A DNA stretch of 64,000 nucleotides from an uncultured Porphyromonadaceae bacterium (GTDB lineage: Bacteria > Bacteroidota > Bacteroidia > Bacteroidales > Muribaculaceae), in the NCBI GenBank assembly GCA_902495245.1, contig CABUWI010000003.1:186001-250000 (forward strand), read 5' to 3'. The notes beneath the pieces are model-generated. The model was given only the letters and a program-made list of their open reading frames with translations. It was not told where the DNA came from and made no database searches. Every line of letters begins with the position of its first letter. The first letter of the stretch is position 1. Positions 1-8,834 of the stretch are shown piece after piece. The position numbers and the translations under genes were made by a program.

Positions 1-13
1 GCCTTACTTTCAT
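1..13 (-). CDS. Fourth gene of the DUF4007 operon (first codons only)
   Basis: The ATPase stop codon (TGA, 12-10) overlaps an ATG at 13-11 in the ATGA arrangement used elsewhere in this operon, and the new frame reads M-K-V-R to the window edge. This suggests that the operon continues leftwards with a translationally coupled gene. Nothing can be said about its product. Confidence 0.45.
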
Positions 14-3000
14 TTTGACAGCTTTTTGTTTAGGAGTTTTAAAAGGATACATACATCGAGATTATCGTCACCGGTAAGCATCTCATCAATCTTAGATGAT
101 ACGGCATTCGCAGTTTCTCGTTGATTATCAGGGAGCCTATATGTTTGCGACTGGTGCATGCTTCGATTTGAAGAGGCTAACTCAAAGTTAAACACCTCTT
201 CATCACCAGTACTCATCGCGGATATTTCAACATGGCGGTCAAGCTCGTGAAGAAGATAAATCATGTTGTCAATCAGAAGTTCCTCTTCTTTGTCGCGCAG
301 TTGTGTTAGCGGCTTATCAAAGATGACGCTGCCGATTTTTTCAAAGAACTCACGGTCAGATTCCGCTGGTGCGAGGACTCGTTCCAAGAATGTGCGGGTT
401 TTGTCAGTAAGCAGATGCTTCTTGACGTGTCCATAACGATCCTCAAGAGCTAGCTTATATTCAACAATGTCTTCCGGAATTGAGAGTTCTTCTATAATCC
501 TGGCTTTGATTCGATTGATGAGCTGTGGATAGCAATTATTGAGTTCCTTGACAGCTTTTCTAATCATCGCAAGATAAACTCCAACAAATTCAGAGTCATC
601 CATTAGCTGACTTCCACTGTACCCGAATGCAGCCGGAATGTCCTCAAAGAATGCTTTCTCTGGATCTTTCGCCTTAGCAAGTACGTCTCTGAAATTTGCA
701 GTTACAGGACTGTCAAATTTATGAGTATTCTTAGCATAGTCATTCAGCCTACGATAGTATTGCAGAAATGGCTTAAATGTCTCTATAAAGGATGAAGATC
801 CAAGTTCTTGTTCGGTGTCTTTATTTAAGAATCGGCGATATGTCTTGTAAAACTCAATCTTTACGCCACTTACATTAAATGCCTTAATCTCAAATTCTGC
901 CGGACGCTTTTGGATAAGCTCAAACACTTCTTTGTTGATATTCATTACATATGTACCGTCACCATTATACATGGCGAAGTCTTCTTGCTTTACATACAAG
1001 AATATCGGAATCCAAAAATCTATGACGCCTTGTTTGAGCTTGAATGGCTGAGATTTAAGGATGCGGAACAATTCGCTGAGCTTTCGAGGCTTGTCAACAG
1101 TAGATGCAATGAACTTCTCACACTCTCGCCATAAAGACTTTACAAGATCATTCTGTGGTGCACCAAGAACATAATCGCCATGTTCGTTCTGGCGATGTAT
1201 TCCGGTACTCTTGAAGAGGGTGTAATAAATAGTTTTCTCCGGAGGGCAGGTATCAGGTGCGAAACCAAAATCCTCTTTATCGCTGTTCTCAAGCATAGCA
1301 TCAAGTAATTTGACACGTGCAAGAGATATGGCAGAGCTGAGTTTCTGCCTATTAAACAGTTCGTTACGAATAATCGGCGTCTTGTTATAGACATCCCTTA
1401 CGACTCGATTAAGAAGCTTATTCAAGGTCTTCCAACTATCGACGATTGCTTCTTCTCCCTTATAGAACCATGTGCAATTGGAATCCTGAGAGACAAGAGC
1501 GCCATTTATGACATTGTTCAGAAGAGATTGCTCATATGCTAGAAGATTTTCAACCTCGCGTTTGGCAACACGATCGTCAACAACTACATTTTCATTAAGA
1601 TAATTGAGTTTTGTTATCTCATATAGATGCTTGATTATCTCTTCTGTGTTGTTGAATACTACAAATACATTCGCATATGAGCATGATTTAGACACTTCCG
1701 AAACACTGTCTTTTTGAGCAGTGGTCATGGGAAAGACGAGTTCGACATATCCGTCTATATCGTTTTGAGGCAGCATGGCAGATGCCTCATTGCGAACAAC
1801 ATACTCAAAATAACGAGGCGTTCCCGAACGGTAGTATTCTTCAGACACGGCTATCGCCTTCTGATTTACGTATGGCAACAGAGTTGACAATGATAAATCA
1901 GGCTTAGGCACGACGTTGGCAGCCTTATAAAGTTCATTTTCTAAGTCGATGTCTGTACCTTCAAAAAGAATATACGATGATTTATAGACGGCATAGCGTA
2001 TGATTTTAAACTTTATAAGTTCTTTCAGGATACTTGCCGGATTAGTGATATTTAGAGCATATCGTCCATACGTAGTGAGTAACTCTTCATCTATAGTCGT
2101 TGATGCTGAGCCAAAGAGATTAAGCAAGCCGATTGCTTTTACCATCTTCAAGCAATCCGAGATTAAGATTTCAGAAATTATTCCACTTTCTACCCGTTCT
2201 ATAGCTACGCGCAAGCTTGTCCAATACATCGAATCGGCATTGACCTCATTTAGCGCAGAAAAGAAATTGTAGATTAAGTAATCATATACCTTAGCGAGAT
2301 TAAATGTCTCATTCTTTGAAGGCTTAAAATTACTCAAAGAATCTTCGCTACTAGATGTTAAAAAAGAGAATAGCGTTCGTTCATTCTGCCCATACCTTTG
2401 AATCGCTTTAGTAATGCATAGTGAAGAAAGAGCATCCAATGGGTATAATTTGCGGAGAGTGTCGGGACGGAACGATGCAGAGACGAAGCGGCAACGTTGA
2501 GCATTCGATAACAGCTTCTTCATTGTCATCTCATCGCATTTGCCGTTGGAGGCATCAATTTTTTCAGCAGCCAGAAACAAAAGCTGTTCGACCGGTTCAC
2601 TGAAAGCCAATTCCTTATAACGTCCTTTTACCTTGTTCCATTCATTCTTTTGAGTCTCCGTCAATTTCTGTGCATACGCGCCAAAGTTCTGATGAAGGGT
2701 AGTAAGAAGAATGATGTTTCTCGTAGGCACGTTCACAAACTCAGCAAGCCTCTGCAAGAAATATAGCTCTTGTTCAGGATTATTCTTTGCAGCATGTTCC
2801 AGAATCTTGCCAAACTCATCTATAACTATAAAAAGCAACTTAGATTCTTTCTTTTGCTGGTCATAATACGATGATAATGAATCAAATATATTGCGATTGT
2901 TGTCTGATATCTCACAGTTGAGTTTCCTCGAAAGGATGTTTTTGAGAGAATCATAATCTCCGAGAATGTTCAAGCACGCATAGCCCTTGATGTCTTTACC

Positions 3001-3234
3001 AAACACCTGACGGTTTTGAATAAGATAGTTAGCTCCTTCGAACAAATCTCTTTCAAGTGCCATTAGATAACTTGATTTACCGGTGCCATAGGTGCCAATG
3101 ACTGAAAACGAATGTACACCGGAATTAAATGAAGCTACAAGCTCACCTGTCACCTTCTCCGCATTCGGGGTAACAATGTAATCGAAATCACTGCTGATTC
3201 CGTATTCTATATTAACTGACGGATTATATGTCAT
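10..3234 (-). CDS. Large P-loop ATPase of a DUF4007-linked (putative defence) operon
   Basis: This 1074-residue protein has a clear Walker A (GTYGTGKS, residues 47-54) and a Walker B ending in D-E at residues 139-140 inside a hydrophobic strand. The roughly 800 residues that follow show no motif I recognise. Size, N-terminal ATPase and context resemble the large AAA+/STAND-like ATPases of BREX- or Dnd-type defence loci, but no specific family is assigned. The start overlaps the end of the DUF4007 gene by 11 nt and its stop overlaps the next ATG, so the genes are translationally coupled. The region is visibly more AT-rich than the host core genes, consistent with recent transfer. Confidence 0.75.
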   Translation of the reverse strand: MTYNPSVNIEYGISSDFDYIVTPNAEKVTGELVASFNSGVHSFSVIGTYGTGKSSYLMALERDLFEGANYLIQNRQVFGKDIKGYACLNILGDYDSLKNILSRKLNCEISDNNRNIFDSLSSYYDQQKKESKLLFIVIDEFGKILEHAAKNNPEQELYFLQRLAEFVNVPTRNIILLTTLHQNFGAYAQKLTETQKNEWNKVKGRYKELAFSEPVEQLLFLAAEKIDASNGKCDEMTMKKLLSNAQRCRFVSASFRPDTLRKLYPLDALSSLCITKAIQRYGQNERTLFSFLTSSSEDSLSNFKPSKNETFNLAKVYDYLIYNFFSALNEVNADSMYWTSLRVAIERVESGIISEILISDCLKMVKAIGLLNLFGSASTTIDEELLTTYGRYALNITNPASILKELIKFKIIRYAVYKSSYILFEGTDIDLENELYKAANVVPKPDLSLSTLLPYVNQKAIAVSEEYYRSGTPRYFEYVVRNEASAMLPQNDIDGYVELVFPMTTAQKDSVSEVSKSCSYANVFVVFNNTEEIIKHLYEITKLNYLNENVVVDDRVAKREVENLLAYEQSLLNNVINGALVSQDSNCTWFYKGEEAIVDSWKTLNKLLNRVVRDVYNKTPIIRNELFNRQKLSSAISLARVKLLDAMLENSDKEDFGFAPDTCPPEKTIYYTLFKSTGIHRQNEHGDYVLGAPQNDLVKSLWRECEKFIASTVDKPRKLSELFRILKSQPFKLKQGVIDFWIPIFLYVKQEDFAMYNGDGTYVMNINKEVFELIQKRPAEFEIKAFNVSGVKIEFYKTYRRFLNKDTEQELGSSSFIETFKPFLQYYRRLNDYAKNTHKFDSPVTANFRDVLAKAKDPEKAFFEDIPAAFGYSGSQLMDDSEFVGVYLAMIRKAVKELNNCYPQLINRIKARIIEELSIPEDIVEYKLALEDRYGHVKKHLLTDKTRTFLERVLAPAESDREFFEKIGSVIFDKPLTQLRDKEEELLIDNMIYLLHELDRHVEISAMSTGDEEVFNFELASSNRSMHQSQTYRLPDNQRETANAVSSKIDEMLTGDDNLDVCILLKLLNKKLSK

Positions 3235-4066
3235 GATAGTTCAAATCTAATACATCAGCAAACTCGGGATCTGCCTTGAATATAACATTTCGTATGCCGC
3301 TATTATCCGTATAATCAATGATGTTAGAATATTTCTCTGATAATTGGCGCATACGCTCTAGGAATGATGTTATAGGTACACAGAAAAGAAGACTTAAGTA
3401 TGTCAACTTATCAAATGACAGCACTGTATCACCCCCACGGACATCCAAAAGAGAATAAAGTAACACTGCATCAGGGATAGCATCTCCATCGATTTCTTGA
3501 AACTGATATGCATCTTTTTCAACCTCTTTAATCAAGCCCAAATTTATAAGGAGAGCGGAATAGCGTTCAAGCTGTTTAAGGTCTGATGGGGTAATATAGG
3601 TTTGCAGGAGTACATTAATATCTTTCGATACTGTATTCTCATTATAGACATTTTTCTGCTCGGGAACGCTACATTTTATTTTGATGAAGGACTGAAACTG
3701 GCCTTTTGAAAATGCTCTGCGTTCACGTTGTAGTTCGGTAAAAAGAAGTGAATAGATGCTCGCGATACCAGATCTTACAAGAAGAAAATGAAGAATCCAA
3801 AGAGTGGCTATGTCATCACAGAATGGGTCACGGCCTTCACCATCGGCAAAAAGATAATCTGCTATAGGAGTCAAGTTGTCTTCCTTTGTAAGAGATAAAG
3901 CTTTCAACCAAAAGCGCATGGATGATACCATATTCTTACCGACACCAAGCTCCATTACAGCCAGAGGATCCGTAAAGCGACCGTTGTTGTTAATAAAGTC
4001 ATATCCTTTCTTTAACCACAACGACTTACAATGGAAAGATTCGTGTCCTGAAAAGCTATATCTCAT
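3224..4066 (-). CDS. DUF4007 family protein
   Basis: The 280-residue protein opens with the DUF4007 signature (FSGHESFHCK near residues 5-14, then WLKKGYD and the GVGKNMV segment), followed by a helical, possibly winged-helix, body. DUF4007 has no established biochemical role that I can state. From memory it recurs in defence islands, sometimes beside phosphorothioation-type genes, which cannot be checked here. The start codon overlaps the stop of the upstream XRE gene (ATGA) and the C-terminus overlaps the ATPase start. It is therefore part of one operon of regulator, DUF4007, ATPase and at least one further gene off the left edge. Confidence 0.8.
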   Translation of the reverse strand: MRYSFSGHESFHCKSLWLKKGYDFINNNGRFTDPLAVMELGVGKNMVSSMRFWLKALSLTKEDNLTPIADYLFADGEGRDPFCDDIATLWILHFLLVRSGIASIYSLLFTELQRERRAFSKGQFQSFIKIKCSVPEQKNVYNENTVSKDINVLLQTYITPSDLKQLERYSALLINLGLIKEVEKDAYQFQEIDGDAIPDAVLLYSLLDVRGGDTVLSFDKLTYLSLLFCVPITSFLERMRQLSEKYSNIIDYTDNSGIRNVIFKADPEFADVLDLNYHDI

Positions 4067-4290
4067 AATTCTTGCTTAGTTGGTCTTAATAAATCGCGGA
4101 TATCAACATTCAAAGCATTAGCAATATTTCCAAGCTGCGCCAGCGAAGGCTGACCCTTATTTGAACACCAGCGTGAAATAGTGTTTTGGCTTACATTAAG
4201 ATACTCTGCTAACCATCTGCTTGTTTTCTTTTGGTCAGCTAGTATGGCTTTAATGCGATTCTCTGCTGTACAAGTTTCTGATTGTATCAT
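4063..4290 (-). CDS. XRE-family HTH regulator of the DUF4007 operon
   Basis: A 75-residue single-domain Cro/C1-type helix-turn-helix protein; residues about 23-66 contain the HTH (SRWLAEYLNVSQNTISRWCS). It is first in the operon and couples to the DUF4007 gene through ATGA. A good Bacteroidetes promoter lies 19 nt upstream of its start, so autoregulation of the whole operon is likely. Small XRE genes often lead Bacteroidetes defence operons as repressors; that role is inferred. Confidence 0.8.
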   Translation of the reverse strand: MIQSETCTAENRIKAILADQKKTSRWLAEYLNVSQNTISRWCSNKGQPSLAQLGNIANALNVDIRDLLRPTKQEL

Positions 4291-4308
4291 ATCGGTTTGT
4301 TATATGCG

Positions 4309-4341
4309 CAAAGTTAACGAATATTTTTGATAAATCACAAA
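4309..4341 (-). promoter_or_regulatory. Bacteroidetes-type promoter of the DUF4007 operon
   Basis: On the minus strand, TTTG (4341-4338) and TAACTTTG (4316-4309) are separated by 21 nt, matching the Bacteroidetes -33/-7 consensus. It lies just upstream of the XRE start at 4290. Confidence 0.65.
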
Positions 4342-4388
4342 ATTCCGATGATTATTTACCAGATTTACCAGATATATGATGTGATAAG

Positions 4389-5048
4389 TCATGCTATGTT
4401 TAGCTCAAAAGGGGGAACCGTGAATCGGAATGTGAGAAGAACTATGAGGAATAAGAGGTAGAGAAAGACGGTGAGGATGGTCCAGCCTCGGTGGAGGGAG
4501 AATGAGCCGGTGAGATAGGTTTGGATGCGGTGGGTGAGGCGACGGCGGAGTTCGGTTAGTTTGGGCGAGATGCCGGAGGGTAGATTTGAAAAGAGGGAAG
4601 GAGGTTTTGAAGCCTCGTTAGTTGATGTGGATGGTTCGCCGAGAAGCTTTTTGAGTGCAGCTCGGATATCGCGGTAGTGACGGTCGTTGATTTTGGCGAG
4701 TCCGAGCATCTTGCTGAAAAAATCGTCGTAGTCGCGTGCGATGGCTGCGCGCCATTCGTGTACGTTGGCGATGTAGCGTTCACCTTTCGCTTCGCACTCT
4801 TGACGGAGTTTATCTGCGGCTTGACGGTCTTCTTCCTGAAGACGTTCCTGCCGCTGTTGCAGGCAGTCATGGCACGCTTTCAGAAATATTTCATAGACCT
4901 TGTCGATGTCGATTTCAACTCGGATGGTGCCACCGGGCGTAGTAATCGGTTCTCCTTCCAGGATTAAAAGACGGTTCTTGATTTCGTTAAGTTCGTTGAC
5001 TTGCTGATTATGCAGTCGGTCAACGTAGTTTTTATCGTTTGGGGTCAT
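4389..5048 (-). CDS. Membrane-anchored coiled-coil protein downstream of the relaxase (element A)
   Basis: 219 residues. The middle (about 50-100) is rich in Glu, Gln, Arg and Lys and looks like a coiled coil. Residues about 183-207 form one strong transmembrane helix near the C-terminus, so the bulk is probably cytoplasmic with a tail anchor. I do not recognise a family. It is the last backbone gene, separated from mobA by a hairpin-rich 315-bp spacer. Element B has a different coiled-coil and TM protein in the same place (16703-17749), which suggests a shared accessory role in mobilization, for example docking the relaxosome at the membrane (inference). Confidence 0.65.
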   Translation of the reverse strand: MTPNDKNYVDRLHNQQVNELNEIKNRLLILEGEPITTPGGTIRVEIDIDKVYEIFLKACHDCLQQRQERLQEEDRQAADKLRQECEAKGERYIANVHEWRAAIARDYDDFFSKMLGLAKINDRHYRDIRAALKKLLGEPSTSTNEASKPPSLFSNLPSGISPKLTELRRRLTHRIQTYLTGSFSLHRGWTILTVFLYLLFLIVLLTFRFTVPPFELNIA

Positions 5049-5077
5049 TATTTATGGTTTGAAAATGATTATGTATG

Positions 5078-5718
5078 AAGGGGTATCCACTTCGGGTACT
5101 CCTTGTAAAGTTAAAAAAAGTAATTACGTTATCGCTATAAGAGGGGGTTACCGTTTTGGATACCCCTTAGATGTGAGGGAGTGCGTAAAACGCACACTCC
5201 CTTGTTAGAGCGTTTGAAGGGGTGACCGATTTGGACACTCCTTTTCTGTGGAAAGATGTAACTCTATTCATTGGATTTTTCATGCTTCGATTTGATGATT
5301 CGTCCTGTTTAGGGGATGAACGAATCGTTCACCCCCTAAATGGAGGAATAATCGTTTAACCGTTCATCTTCTACGTTTGAATGGTTTGTGGATGTCTTGG
5401 TTTTCACGGGCTTCTTCGCGGCGACGGCGTTCATCGTTCCAGTCGAAGTCGTTGGATGTGCCGCCTCCGCCGGTTGACTCTACAACAGCCGGACCTATAA
5501 GGAGATTGACGATTACAGACAATGGAATTAGGCTAACTTCCGATGGCTCAGTGGGGGTGCTATTGGGTAGCACTCCCTCAATAGGCTTATTATCAGTGGG
5601 GGTCATCGTTTCGGTGACCCTCTCAGCAGCGCTAACACTTTGATTCCAAGATAGGGTCTTCAGAACATCGAGCCTCTCCGAAGACTCTTGACTGGGGTTG
5701 CGTAAAACACGCACTCCC
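5078..5718. repeat. Array of eight variable-stem hairpins
   Basis: Eight imperfect palindromes of 25-33 bp share outer arms GGGGT...ACtCC with different inner stems and 3-7 nt loops: 5078-5104, 5143-5167, 5176-5202, 5217-5243, 5308-5340, 5553-5577, 5598-5622 and 5694-5718. Five fill the mobA-to-4389 gene spacer and three are inside the mobA 3' coding region. Most departures from perfect pairing are G-T on the plus strand (about eight, against one the other way), so pairing seems preserved in plus-strand RNA or single-stranded DNA, antisense to mobA. Confidence 0.6.
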
Positions 5719-6503
5719 ATGTTCGGGAGATTTCCGAACTTCCCGGCCAGTTTGCTGTATGTGAGTTTCTGTTTGGAGAGTTTGGAACCGGCAAACCGGC
5801 AGCCGCCTTTGGCGAAGGATATGCCACGGACTTCGCCGGTTGTACGGTTGAAACTGAAACACGCTTCTATGCTTTGAGCCTCCAGTGCTCGCTGAAATTC
5901 AGGCCACGAGAAAGAACTCTCAGCTGCTGCGATGGCTGCCGTTTTGAGATCGAATAGAGCTTGCTGAACAGGAAGTAACCGGTCCCGGTTGACCTTTTCT
6001 CCCGACGAGTTGCCGAATGTTAGTCCGTGGCGAAGTTTGATTTTCTTGCATACATCAGCACTGCGCAACTGCTCATTGTATGCGGAAATTACATTGCCGT
6101 CAAGGGCGATGCGGCTATATACCAGATGGCAATGAGGATGCGCTTTGTCGAAGTGTCGCGCTGCGATGTACTGGGCGTTTGTTATGCCCATGCCCCGCAG
6201 CCATTCTTCGACGAGTTGCGCCATATAGCGGTCGCCCTGCTCGTTGTCGGGAAACAGATGTGCGTCCTCCGGCGAGAATGAGATTGATACATGCTTTACC
6301 GGTTGACCGATATGATGAATCTTTCCGTTGCGGTCAGGGCGATGTAGATGGGTATTGAAACTGTCGGCGATTGTTTCGTTGGAAACGACGCAGACACCCT
6401 GATACGACAACAGTCTTCCTCGTTTCTCATCGCTCTCGATGTCGTTGGCATAGCTCACCAATCCGGTGAAATCTACGCGGTTTTTGAATTTTGCTATCAT
6501 CAC
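5364..6503 (-). CDS. mobA: Relaxase (MobA/VirD2-like mobilization nuclease), element A
   Basis: 379 residues. The N-terminal half is a relaxase domain with the metal-binding motif H-x-D-x-x-H-x-H-C-H at residues 117-126 (HFDKAHPHCH). Tyr18 or Tyr34 are candidates for the nicking tyrosine. The C-terminal about 130 residues are low-complexity and coincide with three of the eight repeated hairpins. The start overlaps the mobC stop (ATGA). The protein should nick oriT and lead the transferred strand through a helper conjugation system. It is clearly diverged from the element B relaxase but in the same position. Confidence 0.88.
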   Translation of the reverse strand: MMIAKFKNRVDFTGLVSYANDIESDEKRGRLLSYQGVCVVSNETIADSFNTHLHRPDRNGKIHHIGQPVKHVSISFSPEDAHLFPDNEQGDRYMAQLVEEWLRGMGITNAQYIAARHFDKAHPHCHLVYSRIALDGNVISAYNEQLRSADVCKKIKLRHGLTFGNSSGEKVNRDRLLPVQQALFDLKTAAIAAAESSFSWPEFQRALEAQSIEACFSFNRTTGEVRGISFAKGGCRFAGSKLSKQKLTYSKLAGKFGNLPNMGVRVLRNPSQESSERLDVLKTLSWNQSVSAAERVTETMTPTDNKPIEGVLPNSTPTEPSEVSLIPLSVIVNLLIGPAVVESTGGGGTSNDFDWNDERRRREEARENQDIHKPFKRRR

Positions 6504-6856
6504 ATCCGGAATTTGGAGAGTAAACCGAGTGTCGTTGTGAGCATACTATCAACTTTTTTCACCACCGTATCGAAGCCCATACCGTTGGCGCATCGTGTGA
6601 GCTGGTTTAGGTTGTTGGCGATGCCCTGAAGTGAACGTACCATCGCGTATTCTTCATCAGTAAGTGCCTTGCGGATAGGCGTACCCATGACGGCGCGGGT
6701 TATGAAACGGTTGAGCGAAAGCCCGGCTTCCCGAGCCATATCTTTCACCACGGCATAGTTGCCGTCGTCGAGATGCAGCTTGATTTCGTTGCGGAGACGC
6801 TGCCACTCAGCCTTGGGCTTGCGCCCTCGCTTGGATTTTGATTTATTTGGAGTCAT
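6500..6856 (-). CDS. mobC: MobC-like relaxosome accessory protein, element A
   Basis: The protein matches the MobC mobilization family: a basic N-terminus (KSKSKRGRKPK), a ribbon-helix-helix-like segment (IKLHLDDGNYAVVKDMAREAGLS), then the conserved region with LQGIANNLNQLTRCAN. I chose the ATG at 6856 (MTPNKSKSK, 118 aa) over an upstream ATG at 6901, because the upstream 15 residues are low-complexity and would run into the palindromic oriT-like region. The gene is translationally coupled to mobA (ATGA at 6503-6500). It should bind oriT and help the relaxase nick. Confidence 0.85.
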   Translation of the reverse strand: MTPNKSKSKRGRKPKAEWQRLRNEIKLHLDDGNYAVVKDMAREAGLSLNRFITRAVMGTPIRKALTDEEYAMVRSLQGIANNLNQLTRCANGMGFDTVVKKVDSMLTTTLGLLSKFRM

Positions 6857-6887
6857 AGAGTTTTTTGTTAAAAATGGAGGGAAGAAG

Positions 6888-7017
6888 GATGGAGGAGGCA
6901 AGGATGAGGAAGCGGAATCATAATGATTTCAAGACCTGTGGCTTATACGGCAACCGAAAGGTTGACGGAGCCAATTTTTATGGGACATAAAAAACAACCT
7001 TGCAATCCTCCTCCATC
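6888..7017. other. Candidate oriT of element A
   Basis: Immediately upstream of mobC, an 11-bp perfect inverted repeat (GATGGAGGAGG 6888-6898 and its complement 7007-7017) encloses a 5-bp stem with a GAAA loop (6951-6964), itself flanked by GGCT/AGCC (6940-6943 and 6969-6972). Element B has the same layout in the same place. Transfer origins usually lie beside mob genes and are palindromic; the nick site is not identified. Confidence 0.45.
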
Positions 7018-7068
7018 TTCACTATCGTTCCGATTGCGGAGCACAGCTACAAACGGCTGACTTTCCGG

Positions 7069-7743
7069 CTACGGCGTCCTGTAAGTGGAGTTGGCGAAGA
7101 TGACTTTGCCCATCATCTCGTTGAGGCGATCGGCGATGCGGTCGCCGTATCTTGGTCGTGTCTCCTGCGGTGTCAGGTTGGTGGTAAGGATGGTATAAAG
7201 GTGACGGTCGTAGCGCGTTGTCAGCAAATCCGTGATTGGATAGAGAACGTTGCCGTAGTCCATCACCTCAAGCGGCTCCGTGCCGAAATCGTCGATGGCA
7301 AGCATCCGTTTATAACAGAGACTGCGCCATTCATCATAATCCTCTTTGCAGACCCTCGCAAGGTCGCGGGCATTGACAATCCGGATGGAATATCGCTCGG
7401 AATAATCATCGTCAACTTTGATCTCAAATTTGTTGAGAATTTGCTGGAAGGCTTTCACAAATGTAGTCTTGCCGTTGCCGCATCCGCCGCACAGCATCAT
7501 TCCGAATTTCGAGTGGTTGCCTGTGAGCCATTCGGCAATCTCTCCGGTCTGCGTCATGAGGGCTTCGCTCATTATAAAAGTCTTGTTGCGGCGTTCAACT
7601 TCCGCTTTTACAGCGGCAAGAAGTACACGGATGGCATCGTCTTTTGAAAACGGGAGTCTAAAACGCTCCCTCATAGTCGCTGGCCGACTTAGCTGTGACG
7701 CCAGCAGGTCGACGAGCATCGTTGGATGGTTGGTTTGGTACAT
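7069..7743 (-). CDS. DnaC/IstB-like AAA+ ATPase (helicase loader type), element A
   Basis: A P-loop ATPase with Walker A GGCGNGKT (residues 86-93 of the 224-aa form) and Walker B ending in the D-D of AIDDFG near residue 160. The fold and size fit DnaC-like helicase loaders. It overlaps the 3' end of the preceding winged-helix gene. The start is uncertain: ATG codons at 7743, 7719 and 7674 are possible, and the last gives only a 17-nt overlap and is quite plausible. With the 7658-8458 gene it forms the replication module that replaces the DUF6371/DUF3987 module of element B. Confidence 0.8.
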   Translation of the reverse strand: MYQTNHPTMLVDLLASQLSRPATMRERFRLPFSKDDAIRVLLAAVKAEVERRNKTFIMSEALMTQTGEIAEWLTGNHSKFGMMLCGGCGNGKTTFVKAFQQILNKFEIKVDDDYSERYSIRIVNARDLARVCKEDYDEWRSLCYKRMLAIDDFGTEPLEVMDYGNVLYPITDLLTTRYDRHLYTILTTNLTPQETRPRYGDRIADRLNEMMGKVIFANSTYRTP

Positions 7744-8458
7744 GGTTTGATGGTTTATCGTTATTATTATCTTTTTTGATTGGTTGTTTCTTAATCCAGT
7801 TCACGAAGTGTCGGCGGCAGTCTGCTTCTTCCCTCCCTTTCGTTCCATTGCAACGGAGGTAGCGGAAGAAGTAGCCGACATATGTCTTCAGATTCGGTAA
7901 GTCGATTTGGCAAGAGGGAGACAGAAGGGGAATGATTTCATTGAGCCACGGTTCATCGTTAATCAGCAAATGCTCAAGTTCTTCCAAACTCAAAATCTTC
8001 AAATCGCCTATATTTTTAGAAGAATAATTTTTATCTTTAATATTTCTATCTTCTATATTAAAGGGTGTCAATCCATCCGACAAAGTATCCGTCCTGCTAT
8101 CCTGCAAAGGTTCCGTCAAACCATCGGACAAACATTCCGTCTGATTATCTGCCAAGACATTCGTCAATACAAGAGAGTACATCGGATAGTAGCCCTTGCC
8201 GGTGCCTTTGGAATAGGTGATGAGATTCCGTGCCCGCAACGACTCACGAGCATTGACAATAGTCTGCCTCGTCACCTTGATTGCTGTGCTGATTACCGAA
8301 GTAGGACACTTGAACGGCATCTGCCACCGTCGGCTGTTTGCGCGGTCGATGAGGAAGAAGTACATCGCAATCGCCGCCGTCGAAAACGGCTCGTACTCGT
8401 TCTCCCGCCAAAACCGCTGCATCAGGAGATAGAGATTGACAGGTCTGATATTGCTCAT
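7658..8458 (-). CDS. Winged-helix replication-initiator-like protein, element A
   Basis: About 266 residues from the ATG at 8458, which overlaps the stop of the upstream HTH gene (ATGA), so I prefer it to the ATG nine bases earlier. The N-terminal about 100 residues form a helix-turn-helix (ISTAIKVTRQTIVNARESLRARNLI), as in DnaD-like and plasmid or phage replication proteins. A linker and a conserved-looking C-terminal helical segment (LKTYVGYFFRYLR) follow. Paired with a DnaC-like loader, it probably binds an origin and recruits helicase when the excised circle replicates (inference). Confidence 0.65.
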   Translation of the reverse strand: MSNIRPVNLYLLMQRFWRENEYEPFSTAAIAMYFFLIDRANSRRWQMPFKCPTSVISTAIKVTRQTIVNARESLRARNLITYSKGTGKGYYPMYSLVLTNVLADNQTECLSDGLTEPLQDSRTDTLSDGLTPFNIEDRNIKDKNYSSKNIGDLKILSLEELEHLLINDEPWLNEIIPLLSPSCQIDLPNLKTYVGYFFRYLRCNGTKGREEADCRRHFVNWIKKQPIKKDNNNDKPSNHVPNQPSNDARRPAGVTAKSASDYEGAF

Positions 8459-8832
8459 AATTTCCACCTCCTGCTGGCACTGTTGCGCATACCTTTTGTC
8501 AAGGCTGCCATCTGTTCTTCGATGGATTGCTGTCCGCTTCGGCGAGACTGTTTGAGCCAGTCAAGCAATTCTGATTTTAGAAACAAAAGACTTTTGCCGG
8601 GCTTGTAGAACGGGATTCGCCCCTCTTGCACGAGGGCATATATACGCGAACTTGAAAGATGCAATATCTCACAAGCTGACTCTGTCCCGATAAAATCTTC
8701 AGCTGGCGGTTTGTTGGCTGCGGTTATTTGAACCGAGAGTTTTGCGACCAGTTCGGTCAGGGCATCGACCTTTTCTTCAAGTCGAGCCATGTTCTGAGGC
8801 ATTGCCTCGATACTTAGTGTGGTTGTGTTCAT
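8455..8832 (-). CDS. Excisionase/MerR-type HTH protein (small), element A
   Basis: 125 residues. A short N-terminal coiled coil (residues about 12-40) precedes a helix_turn_helix_17/MerR-like domain (residues about 48-92, FIGTESACEILHLSSSRIYALVQEGRIPFYKPG). Such proteins act as excisionases or as regulators of mobilization genes in Bacteroides elements. It heads the operon with the replication genes, has a 13-bp palindrome directly before its start and the A1 site array beyond that. Element B has its counterpart at 22362-22766. Confidence 0.8.
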   Translation of the reverse strand: MNTTTLSIEAMPQNMARLEEKVDALTELVAKLSVQITAANKPPAEDFIGTESACEILHLSSSRIYALVQEGRIPFYKPGKSLLFLKSELLDWLKQSRRSGQQSIEEQMAALTKGMRNSASRRWKL

Positions 8833-8834
8833 AC

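Noticed and set aside
2535..2552. Possible third att copy (GCATTTGCCGTTGGA)
   Set aside because: It differs from the core after CATTTGCCG and lies within the ATPase coding sequence; not enough identity for an att site.
4736..4967. Plus-strand ORFs opposite the 4389-5048 gene
   Set aside because: Shadows of the coiled-coil and TM protein; no start context, coupling or domain.
5078..5718. CRISPR array or phage-type att repeats as an explanation of the repeated hairpins
   Set aside because: Units are palindromes with variable inner stems and irregular spacing, not constant repeats with unique spacers, and no cas genes are near.
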